Assembly (NCBI GenBank): GCA_031272685.1
Contig: JAISTI010000221.1
Location: 1-5,168, forward strand
DNA length: 5,168 nt
Direction: 5' to 3'
Source of the DNA: Propionibacteriaceae bacterium
GTDB lineage: Bacteria; Actinomycetota; Actinomycetes; Propionibacteriales; Propionibacteriaceae
The number at the start of each line of letters is the position of its first letter. Within the stretch, counting starts at the first letter, position 1. A program made the translations under genes and the position numbers. Under the pieces are notes generated by a model that saw only the letters and a list, made by a program, of their open reading frames with translations, made no database searches and was not told where the DNA came from. Below are positions 1-5,168 of the stretch, piece after piece.

Positions 1-373
1 TAAAGCCGAAGACCGCGCCGAAAACCCGCCCGCCCAGCACCAGCAGGAAGAAGACCAGTTCGAACCCTGCTATGCCGGCCGAAAGGGGGCGCAGCACCGA
101 GCCGACGGCGGCCAGCACCCCGAGCATCGCCAGCGCTTTCACGTCCAGCCCGCCGTCGCCGATCTCGCTGAGGGTGGTGACCAGCACCAGCGGAATGACG
201 AGGGCGAACAGCAGCGGCGCCTGCACCGGCTGGGCGAGCGCGTCCGGGGAGAGGAACAGCGGCCAGGTGAAGGCGGCGGCCGCGACGAGCAGGGTGCCCG
301 CCAGGCAGGCGGCGAGCCGCGCTTTCGCGGCGGCTGGGGGCTGGGCAATCGCCAACGCGGGCTGGCTCACCAT
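1..373 (-). CDS. cbrT: ECF transporter substrate-binding (S) component, CbrT-like (3'-partial)
   Basis: Only the first 124 residues are in the window. The S component is the membrane protein that binds the vitamin and docks on the EcfT-EcfA module. A short polar start (MVSQPALAIAQPPAAAKAR) leads to hydrophobic helices at about 20-40, 52-68 and 78-95. The motif RPLSAGIAGFE (95-105) and the glycine-rich FFLLVLGGRVFGAVFGF (108-124) follow. The latter resembles the conserved helix of the CbrT group of S components, which have been shown to transport cobalamin. Substrate binding residues in the C-terminal half cannot be seen. The start overlaps the ATPase stop by seven bases if ATG (373) is used, or by four if GTG (370) is used; the GTGA overlap would match the pattern of the other junctions. 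S-component identity is good. Cobalamin as substrate is supported by the riboswitch and the capture protein rather than by residues seen here. Confidence 0.82.
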   Translation of the reverse strand, partial: MVSQPALAIAQPPAAAKARLAACLAGTLLVAAAAFTWPLFLSPDALAQPVQAPLLFALVIPLVLVTTLSEIGDGGLDVKALAMLGVLAAVGSVLRPLSAGIAGFELVFFLLVLGGRVFGAVFGF

Positions 374-1965
374 TCCACCTCCCGCAGGCCGGCGGCCACT
401 TCGGCCGGGGTGAGGATGTCGAGCGGGGCGAAGACTTTCGCCATTTGCGGGGAGTACGCGGGGGACGACGTGGTGATGTGGCGGGTCTCGCCGTCGGCGA
501 TGATGTCGCCGTCCGCCATCAGCACGGTCCGGGTGCTCACTTGGGCGGCGAATTCGACATCGTGGGTGCTGACGGCCACCGCGATGCCGGCCGAGCGCAG
601 CCCGGCGATGACCTCCGCCAGCCGGGCTTTGGCGCCGTAGTCGAGGCCGCGGGTCGGCTCGTCGAGCAGCACCACCGCCGGGCGGGCGGCAAGCTGGATG
701 GCCAGCACCAGCGCCAGCCGCTGGCCTTCGGAAAGGTCGCGCGGGTCTTCATCTCCGGAAAGCTCGACGCCGAGGGTGGCCAGCAACCGGCGGGCGGTGC
801 CGGGCGCGGCCTCGCTCTCTTTGTCGGCTTGCGCCAACTCCTGGCCCACCGTGGGCAGGTAGAGCAGGTCGGCGGCCGTCTGCGGCACCAGCGAAACCAC
901 CCGGCGGGCGGCGGCCGCGCCCAACGCGCGGGGGTCTTCGCCGTCGACCGACAGCTCCCCCGAAGAAGGTATCCCCCCTTGCAAAGCCCACAAGAGGCTG
1001 GATTTCCCGGCACCGTTGCGGCCCATAACGGCGGTGACCTCCCCGGCGGCCAGCTGCAGGCTCACCCCGTTCACCGCCACCTGCTGGCCGTAACGGACGG
1101 TGAGGTTTTCACAGGTGAGCGCCGCCCGGGCAGGATGGCTGGGGGACGGGAACGGCTCTCGTGGGGACAGTCCTTCAGCCCGCGCCCGGCGGCGGGCGTC
1201 GCGCACCGTCAGCGGCACGGTTTCCCAACCGGCGGCCTTTGCCAGCTGCGCCAGCGGCGGCTGGATGCTGGTGTGGGCGAGCAGCTCTGCGGGTTTGCCG
1301 TATTCAGCCCGGCCGGTTCCGTCCAGCCAAATCATCGAGTCGGCGGCGTGCATCACCCGCTCCAGCCGGTGTTCGGCAAGCAGGACGGTCAGGCCCACCT
1401 CGTTCACCAGCATCGAGATGGCTGAAAGCACGTCTTGGGCGGCGGTCGGGTCGAGCGCCGAGGTGGGCTCGTCGAGCACCAGCACCGCGGGTTGGGCCGC
1501 CAGCACCGCCGCGATCGCCACCCGCTGCTGTTGCCCGCCGGAAAGCTCCAGCAGCGGAAGGCCGCGCAGCTCGGCGATGCCCAGCAGATCCATGGTTTCT
1601 TCGATTCGTTTGCGCATCGCCACCGGGCCGAGCCCGAGCTGTTCCATGCCGTAGGCGATTTCGTCCACCACCGTGTCGGTGACGAAGCCTTTCAGCGGGT
1701 CTTGGCCCACATAGCCCACCACGTCGGCCAAATCCTGCGGCCGGTGCTCACGGGTGTCGCGCCCGGCCACCCGCACCTGGCCTTCCAAGGTGCCGCCGGT
1801 GAAATGCGGCGCCAGGCCGTTCACCGTCTGCAGGAGGGTGGATTTGCCCGCGCCGGGCGGCCCGACCAGCAGGCACAGCTCGCCTTCGGCGACGGTGAAA
1901 TCCACCCCGCGCAACACATCCCGCCCGCCCGGATACGCGAAACGGCTGATGCCAAACTCGATCAT
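367..1965 (-). CDS. ecfA: ECF transporter ATPase, fused EcfA1-EcfA2 (CbrU type)
   Basis: The 532-residue protein carries two ABC nucleotide-binding domains in one chain and powers the ECF transporter on the inner face of the membrane. Domain 1 (about 1-230) has Walker A GPPGAGKST (35-43), Q-loop Q88, signature LSGGQ (141-145), Walker B with DEP (165-167) and catalytic Glu166, D-loop SALD (169-172) and switch His199. An arginine-rich linker follows (about 240-280). Domain 2 (about 283-500) has Walker A GRNGAGKSS (315-323), Q-loop Q362, signature LSEGQ (411-415), Walker B with DEP (435-437) and Glu436, and switch His468. All key residues are present in both halves, so both sites should hydrolyse ATP. 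The ATG at 1965 overlaps the ecfT stop by four bases. It has only a weak Shine-Dalgarno (TTGGGGCG), which suggests dependence on coupling. The reading frame stays open far upstream, but that part is antisense-like GC-rich noise over ecfT and not protein. Confidence 0.96.
   Translation of the reverse strand: MIEFGISRFAYPGGRDVLRGVDFTVAEGELCLLVGPPGAGKSTLLQTVNGLAPHFTGGTLEGQVRVAGRDTREHRPQDLADVVGYVGQDPLKGFVTDTVVDEIAYGMEQLGLGPVAMRKRIEETMDLLGIAELRGLPLLELSGGQQQRVAIAAVLAAQPAVLVLDEPTSALDPTAAQDVLSAISMLVNEVGLTVLLAEHRLERVMHAADSMIWLDGTGRAEYGKPAELLAHTSIQPPLAQLAKAAGWETVPLTVRDARRRARAEGLSPREPFPSPSHPARAALTCENLTVRYGQQVAVNGVSLQLAAGEVTAVMGRNGAGKSSLLWALQGGIPSSGELSVDGEDPRALGAAAARRVVSLVPQTAADLLYLPTVGQELAQADKESEAAPGTARRLLATLGVELSGDEDPRDLSEGQRLALVLAIQLAARPAVVLLDEPTRGLDYGAKARLAEVIAGLRSAGIAVAVSTHDVEFAAQVSTRTVLMADGDIIADGETRHITTSSPAYSPQMAKVFAPLDILTPAEVAAGLREVEW
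376..383 (-). promoter_or_regulatory. ribosome binding site for the S-component gene
   Basis: GGGAGGTG lies within the last codons of the ATPase gene (REVE). GGAGG sits four bases before the ATG at 373 and seven before the GTG at 370. Both starts are in frame and differ by one residue. Confidence 0.65.
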
Positions 1966-3134
1966 GGCGCGCCCCAATCCGCCGGATGGACGGCCGCGAG
2001 CGCGGGCCGCGCGGCGGGGTTGGCCACGGTTGCCGGCCGTGGGCGCAGGGAGCGAACCGTGCCGACCGCTTCGGGCAAACCGGGACTCTTCGCGCCGGCG
2101 ATGCCGGAGGGTGCCAGCGCCAGGGCCGCCGCCAACACCGCGAGCAGCAGCAACGGGGACAACGCCGGCCAAGACGGTGGGTTGGTGCTGGGATGCAGCA
2201 CGCTCGGATTTGCGATGGAGACAGCGGCGGTGAGCCCGAAAGCGGCCAGCCCGCAGGCGCTCACCGCCCACTCCCGCAGCCCCCACGGAGGCGGGTTGAA
2301 GCGGGTGACGCGCAGCCGCCGGCCGGCCAGCCGCAGCCCGGCGAGAGTCCCGGCCACCCCAAGGAACAGGCATCCGGCGGACAGCCAGGACGCCCCGCCG
2401 GAGAGCAGCAGGAAGACCCCGAAAGTGGCGACCATCGCGGCGGCGAGCATCAGCGCCAGCGGCCCTGGCGAGCCTTTGCCCACCCGCCGGCCGAAACCGC
2501 GCGCCTGCATGCCGGCCGCCAGCGCGATCGAGCGCTCGATGGCGTCGGAGAGCACCGGGATGACCAGGGAGAGCAGCCCTTTGAGGCCGTCGGCCCGCTG
2601 GCCGCGCAGCCGCCGGGCCTTGGCCACCCGCTGGATGCTCTCGATGAGCTGCGGGGCGACGGACAGCGCGATCACCACCGCCACCGACACCTCGTACAGC
2701 GCGGCCGGCACCGAACGCAGCGCCTGCCGCGGGTTGGCCAGGGCGTTCGCCGCGCCCAGGCACAGCAGCATCACCGCCAGCCGGGCGGCGTCGTACAAGG
2801 TGTAGAGCAGCCCCTCCAGGGTGAGCGCGCCGCCGAGGCGGATGCCGGCGGCCCAGCCGGGCAGCGGCACTTCTGGCAGGGCGAACAGCACGGTGGAGCC
2901 CTCGTTGGCCCCCAGCAAGATTTGGAAGAAGACCCGGACGGCGATCACTATCAAAGCGAGCCAGAAATACGCCCGGATCGAGCGCGCCCAAGGGGTGTCT
3001 TGGCGCCGCAGCGCCGTCACCGCCGTGATGACCAGGGCGAGCAGGGCCAGCAGCAGCGGGTTGGTGGTCAGGCAGGCCGTTCCGGCCAGGGCGATCGCCC
3101 AGACCCACCAGGCCCACGGGTGTATCGCTTTCAT
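1962..3134 (-). CDS. ecfT: ECF transporter transmembrane component EcfT (CbrV type) with C-terminal extension
   Basis: EcfT is the membrane scaffold of energy-coupling factor transporters and passes ATP-driven movements to the S component. The 390-residue product starts with a tryptophan-rich first helix (about 7-23), followed by helices near 25-42, 56-76 and 100-128 and one at 146-162. The two short Ala-Arg coupling motifs expected of EcfT are both present: AKARRLRG (171-178) and MQARGFG (209-215). These contact the ATPase grooves. After the second motif the protein continues with four further hydrophobic stretches (226-244, 248-270, 286-307, 323-341). It ends in a hydrophilic tail rich in proline, alanine and arginine (343-390). 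EcfT proteins are usually about 230-280 residues, so this one is clearly long. The ATG overlaps the upstream stop as ATGA (3134-3131), and its own stop overlaps the ATPase start in the same way. The assignment as EcfT is firm; cobalamin specificity is inferred from context. Confidence 0.92.
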   Translation of the reverse strand: MKAIHPWAWWVWAIALAGTACLTTNPLLLALLALVITAVTALRRQDTPWARSIRAYFWLALIVIAVRVFFQILLGANEGSTVLFALPEVPLPGWAAGIRLGGALTLEGLLYTLYDAARLAVMLLCLGAANALANPRQALRSVPAALYEVSVAVVIALSVAPQLIESIQRVAKARRLRGQRADGLKGLLSLVIPVLSDAIERSIALAAGMQARGFGRRVGKGSPGPLALMLAAAMVATFGVFLLLSGGASWLSAGCLFLGVAGTLAGLRLAGRRLRVTRFNPPPWGLREWAVSACGLAAFGLTAAVSIANPSVLHPSTNPPSWPALSPLLLLAVLAAALALAPSGIAGAKSPGLPEAVGTVRSLRPRPATVANPAARPALAAVHPADWGAP

Positions 3135-4567
3135 ACGCGGCCTCCCCGGCGGCGCAGCGCCACCACCAGCACGGCCGCGCCCGCCACGACGATGGCGCCC
3201 ACCGCCACCGTCCAGCCCAGGTTGCCGTTGCCTGGCCCGGAGTTGGGAGACGGGGCCGCCGAGCTGTCGAAGGCCGCGACCGCTTCGGCCGGGGTGAGCG
3301 CGAGGCTGGACGAGCCGTCGCCGAAACGCCAGCCTTCCACGCTCCCGGCGGACGGCTGGTAGCTGCCGCCGCCTTCGAGGGCGTATTCCCAGTCGCTGTA
3401 GCCCGAGCCGGTGGGTCGGGCGTGCCAGTAGTTCCAGTAGGCGTTTGCGGCGGTGACACAGGCGTCGGGCAGGCCATTCACCCGGCAGAGCATCCCCTGC
3501 CCGGTCAGCTCGACGGCGAAGCCGGCGCTGGCCAGGGCCGCGTATCCGGTGTCGTATTCGGTGGCGCAGCCGGTCTGCGGCTCGCCGCCGAGGTCGCCGG
3601 GATCCACCACCACCCAGACTCCCGGACATGCGTCCGGGCTCTGGGTGGCGGCGGTTTTTTGCTCAGCAGTCAGATAGTTCTCACCGGTTAGGGCAAGCAG
3701 CGCCTGCAATGTGGCGTTCAGCTCGCTCTCGGGATCGCCCAGCGTGTTTGGGAAGCCGCCGTCGGGCAGTTGCGCCCCGGCGAGCCAGCCCGCCGCTTTG
3801 GCGGCGGCGGCCTGGTCTTCGTGGGATTGGTTCAGGGCCAGCAGCGCCACCGCGGTGGAGTTCACCGGCGAATAGCCTTCCCAATGGCCGTCCGCCTCCT
3901 GGCCCGCCCGGAGCCAGGCCAGCCCCCGCAATGCGGCGGCTTGTGCGGGTTCGTCCAACTGGGAAAGAAGTGCCAGTGTCGCCAGCGCGGTGTTGTCGGG
4001 GTCGGAAGCCGAGCCCGGAGCGTAGCTCCAGCCGCCGTCTTCCCCCTGCTGTTCCAGCAGCCAGGAGGCCAACGGTTCGCCGGCGGCCCCGGCCCGGTGC
4101 AGTGCGATGAGCGCCAGCCCCGCCGAGTACGGGGTGGGGGCGGCGCCGAAAGCCCCGTCTTCGCCGATGCCGTCTTGGACGCCGCCCAGCAAGTCCACGC
4201 CGCCGAAGTCCCTGATGTCGGCGTGGATCACTTCGGCCACCAAGGCCAGCTTCAGCGACGCTTCCGCGCTGGTGGCATAGTCCAAAGCCCGGTCCTGCAA
4301 GTAATCCGCCATCGCGCCGACAGCGTCGTTGGCGGACGTATCTGAAGTGGCGGCGAGCGCGACCACCGCGTCGGCGGTGGTGGACTCGGCGCCGAAAGCG
4401 GATTCCAGGTGGCCGTCCTGCATTTGGCCAAGCACATACGCGATGGCTTGGCTGATGGCCCCGGCCTGGGTGTCGGTGGCCGGGGTAGGCTCGGCCCACG
4501 CGGGCGAAAGGCAGGACAGGCTGAAGATGGCGATGGCGGCCAACGCCGCCCATTTCGGGCCTCGCAC
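3131..4567 (-). CDS. secreted membrane-anchored toroid protein, transcobalamin/intrinsic-factor-like, putative B12 capture
   Basis: The product has 478 residues from the GTG at 4567; an alternative GTG at 4591 would add eight. Residues 1-25 form a Sec signal peptide with basic RGPK start, hydrophobic core and AWA|E cleavage site. Residues about 35-295 hold five D-G-x-[FW/L] style repeats (near 51, 137, 177, 226 and 269), each followed by an alanine/leucine-rich helix. This is the pattern of the prenyltransferase/squalene-cyclase alpha-alpha toroid. No catalytic DxDD cyclase motif was seen, which argues for binding rather than catalysis. Residues 310-418 form a separate domain with Cys314, 334, 361 and 370, an aromatic YWNYWHA stretch and EGWRFGDG, recalling DUF4430-type domains. 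A linker rich in P, G, N and S leads to a membrane helix (about 450-471) and a basic RRRGGRV tail; there is no LPXTG. The toroid-plus-C-terminal-domain order matches transcobalamin. Function is inferred from the riboswitch and the coupled ECF genes; the stop overlaps the ecfT start by four bases. Confidence 0.82.
   Translation of the reverse strand: MRGPKWAALAAIAIFSLSCLSPAWAEPTPATDTQAGAISQAIAYVLGQMQDGHLESAFGAESTTADAVVALAATSDTSANDAVGAMADYLQDRALDYATSAEASLKLALVAEVIHADIRDFGGVDLLGGVQDGIGEDGAFGAAPTPYSAGLALIALHRAGAAGEPLASWLLEQQGEDGGWSYAPGSASDPDNTALATLALLSQLDEPAQAAALRGLAWLRAGQEADGHWEGYSPVNSTAVALLALNQSHEDQAAAAKAAGWLAGAQLPDGGFPNTLGDPESELNATLQALLALTGENYLTAEQKTAATQSPDACPGVWVVVDPGDLGGEPQTGCATEYDTGYAALASAGFAVELTGQGMLCRVNGLPDACVTAANAYWNYWHARPTGSGYSDWEYALEGGGSYQPSAGSVEGWRFGDGSSSLALTPAEAVAAFDSSAAPSPNSGPGNGNLGWTVAVGAIVVAGAAVLVVALRRRGGRV
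3141..3147 (-). promoter_or_regulatory. ribosome binding site for ecfT
   Basis: GGGGAGG lies six bases before the ATG at 3134, within the last codons (RRGGR) of the surface-protein gene. It supports this ATG over upstream in-frame codons, which would give an unlikely arginine-rich leader. Confidence 0.7.
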
Positions 4568-4574
4568 CTGCGGT

Positions 4575-4582
4575 TCCTTCCC
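4575..4582 (-). promoter_or_regulatory. ribosome binding site deciding the surface-protein start
   Basis: GGGAAGGA on the minus strand ends seven bases before the GTG at 4567. The in-frame GTG at 4591 has only ACCGGGTCGA ahead of it, with no good Shine-Dalgarno match. The site therefore favours 4567 as the start, and also gives a cleaner signal peptide. Confidence 0.7.
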
Positions 4583-4600
4583 TTGAGGCACTCGACCCGG

Positions 4601-4615
4601 TAAGTCTTTGACTTA
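4601..4615 (-). promoter_or_regulatory. perfect hairpin in the expression platform
   Basis: UAAGUC (4615-4610) and GACUUA (4606-4601) form a six-pair stem around an AAA loop. It lies between the cobalamin aptamer and the start of the surface-protein gene. The next bases are CCGGGUCGAG, not a U-tract, so this is not an intrinsic terminator. The same UAAGUC also occurs in the B12-box region at 4678-4673, so GACUUA has two possible partners. This makes the hairpin a plausible switching element. The structure is seen in the sequence; its role is inferred. Confidence 0.55.
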
Positions 4616-4682
4616 GCTCGGTCCGCTTGCCACGACGGACTACTTGATGAGCAGAACTTGCGCAGGTTTCCCGACTTAGCTC
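4610..4682 (-). repeat. 10-base direct repeat GAGCTAAGTC, two copies
   Basis: GAGCTAAGTC occurs at 4682-4673, at the entrance of the B12-box segment of the riboswitch, and again at 4619-4610, as the 5' arm of the hairpin before the first gene. Copy starts are 63 bases apart. The bases just before are also alike (CCGGAG and ACCGAG). After the repeat the copies differ (GGG and AAA). Confidence 0.7.
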
Positions 4683-4739
4683 CGGCCGAAGCCTTCGCAT
4701 CACGGTTGCGGGTCAGTCCCGGATTCGCACCGGGTTCCC

Positions 4740-5168
4740 CTACACAGGTTCGTGATGGACTCTACCACGCACGCGCAGCACGCGGAACCCTTTTGCGCTG
4801 GCCAGGCGCTCGGTGGGGAACCCTTGGGAACCCAGCCAGGATTGCAGGGAATCGGCGCCGAGGTTTTTTCCCACCACCAGGAAGGCGAAGCCTTCCGGTT
4901 TCAGCCGGGGCAGCCAGGTGAGCAGCAGCCCGTGGAGGGCTTCCTTGCCGATGCGGATGGGTGGGTTCGACCAGATTTCGTCGTACTGGGCGGCCGGGTC
5001 GGTGGCGGCGGGAAGGAGCACCCGTACCCGGTCCGCGACCCCGTGCCGGGCGGCGTTTTCGCTGGTCAACGCCAGGGCGCGCTCGTTCACGTCGACCGCG
5101 TCCACCACCGCCTGCGGGTTGGCTTTGGCCAGGGCGACGGCCAACACGCCCCAGCCGCAGCCGAGGTC
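4740..5168 (-). CDS. class I SAM-dependent methyltransferase, RsmC/YbxB-like (5'-partial)
   Basis: This is the C-terminal 142 residues of a methyltransferase whose N-terminus lies beyond the window. The visible part opens directly with the SAM-binding motif I, DLGCGWG (visible residues 1-7). The acidic motif II, DAVDVNE, follows at 23-29. The catalytic motif IV, SNPPIRIGK, is at 67-75; an NPP core here is typical of N-methyltransferases acting on exocyclic amino groups. The NPPI-R-x-G-K form, the following H79 region and the closing KGFRVLR match the RsmC/YbxB group ('methyltransferase small domain'), whose best known member makes m2G1207 in 16S rRNA. The exact target is inferred, not shown. 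The family usually ends near the KGxRVLR motif, whereas here ten more residues (VRGRVHHEPV) follow, encoded by bases that also form the 5' strand of the cobalamin riboswitch. There is no functional link to the B12 operon beyond this overlap, and no terminator is visible between them. Confidence 0.88.
   Translation of the reverse strand, partial: DLGCGWGVLAVALAKANPQAVVDAVDVNERALALTSENAARHGVADRVRVLLPAATDPAAQYDEIWSNPPIRIGKEALHGLLLTWLPRLKPEGFAFLVVGKNLGADSLQSWLGSQGFPTERLASAKGFRVLRVRGRVHHEPV

Larger units (their letters stand above)
4601..4777 (-). promoter_or_regulatory. cobalamin (B12) riboswitch
   Basis: Read on the minus strand, 4740-4702 carries the conserved cobalamin aptamer core. It contains GGGAACCCGGUGCGAAUCC, then the P5 partner CCGGG (4722-4718), then CUGACCCGCAACCGU. 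The P5 stem is CCCGG (4734-4730) with CCGGG, and its loop is UGCGAAU. The B12-box segment AGUCGGGAAACCUGCG follows at 4676-4661. CAUCACG (4757-4751) pairs with CGUGAUG (4704-4698) to close the core, and GGC-UUCG-GCC (4692-4683) is a UUCG-capped hairpin. UGCGC (4777-4773) with GCGCA (4663-4659) is a possible outer P1. Downstream, GUCCG (4640-4636) pairs with CGGAC (4625-4621), a candidate P13. The element lies ahead of a B12-type ECF operon, as expected. No U-run follows any hairpin, so control is more likely at translation initiation than by termination. Outer limits are approximate, and the subclass (Cbl-I, Cbl-II or AdoCbl variant) was not settled. Confidence 0.93.

Noticed and set aside
445..3362. 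Long open frames on the plus strand (for example 445-1425, 1435-2805, 1986-3362)
   Set aside because: They lie antisense to ECF genes with clear motifs. Their products are low-complexity (rich in R, A, G, P, Q and H) with no recognisable domain, as expected for antisense frames in GC-rich coding DNA.
1966..3477. Upstream extension of the ATPase frame to 3477
   Set aside because: The extension runs over ecfT in another frame and has a compositionally odd sequence without domains. The ATPase domain starts cleanly at the ATGA overlap at 1965.
3135..3629. Upstream extension of the ecfT frame to 3629
   Set aside because: It is arginine-rich noise over the capture-protein gene. The ATG at 3134 has a good ribosome binding site and begins the first membrane helix.
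4501..4520. Lipobox around Cys19 in the signal peptide
   Set aside because: The context SLS-C does not fit the lipobox well. AWA|E is a good signal peptidase I site, and the protein has its own C-terminal membrane helix.
3131..4567. Active terpene cyclase or prenyltransferase
   Set aside because: The toroid-type repeats fit the fold, but no DxDD-type catalytic motif was seen. The protein is exported, and the operon is a transporter operon under B12 control.
4601..4615. Intrinsic terminator at the hairpin before the capture-protein gene
   Set aside because: The stem is only six pairs with half A-U content and is followed by CCGGG, not a U-run.
4759..4764. TAGAGT on the minus strand as a -10 promoter box
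   Set aside because: No -35 match lies at a suitable distance, and a start six or so bases downstream would cut off the 5' strand of the aptamer.

Overview
This window comes from a high-GC bacterium, most likely an actinobacterium. The evidence is a base composition of roughly two thirds G+C or more by eye, GC-rich third codon positions, a GTG start, tightly overlapping genes, and an ECF vitamin transporter with a fused double ATPase of the type common in Actinobacteria. All real genes lie on the minus strand, so the biological order runs from high to low coordinates.

Layout in order of transcription: (1) 5168-4740, the C-terminal part of a class I SAM-dependent methyltransferase of the RsmC/YbxB type, cut by the window edge. 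(2) About 4777-4601, a cobalamin (B12) riboswitch. Its 5' strand lies inside the methyltransferase reading frame, and its 3' side holds a short perfect hairpin just before the next gene. (3) 4567-3131, a secreted, membrane-anchored protein with an alpha-alpha toroid domain of the prenyltransferase/squalene-cyclase fold type, followed by a cysteine-containing domain that recalls DUF4430. This layout resembles mammalian intrinsic factor and transcobalamin. (4) 3134-1962, an ECF transporter transmembrane coupling protein (EcfT) with a long C-terminal extension. (5) 1965-367, a fused EcfA1-EcfA2 ATPase with two complete nucleotide-binding domains. (6) 373-1, the N-terminal 124 residues of an ECF substrate-binding (S) component of CbrT type, running off the window.

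Genes 3 to 6 overlap by 4 to 7 bases at every junction and form one translationally coupled operon behind the riboswitch. The likely system is a dedicated B12 or corrinoid importer. A surface protein captures the corrinoid, the S component binds it in the membrane, and EcfT with the double ATPase drives uptake. The riboswitch shuts synthesis down when intracellular cobalamin is sufficient.

The transporter itself belongs to a known type. The parts most worth a second look are the transcobalamin-like capture protein as first gene of the operon, the riboswitch overlapping the upstream coding region, and a duplicated 10-base element that offers a simple model for the regulatory switch.
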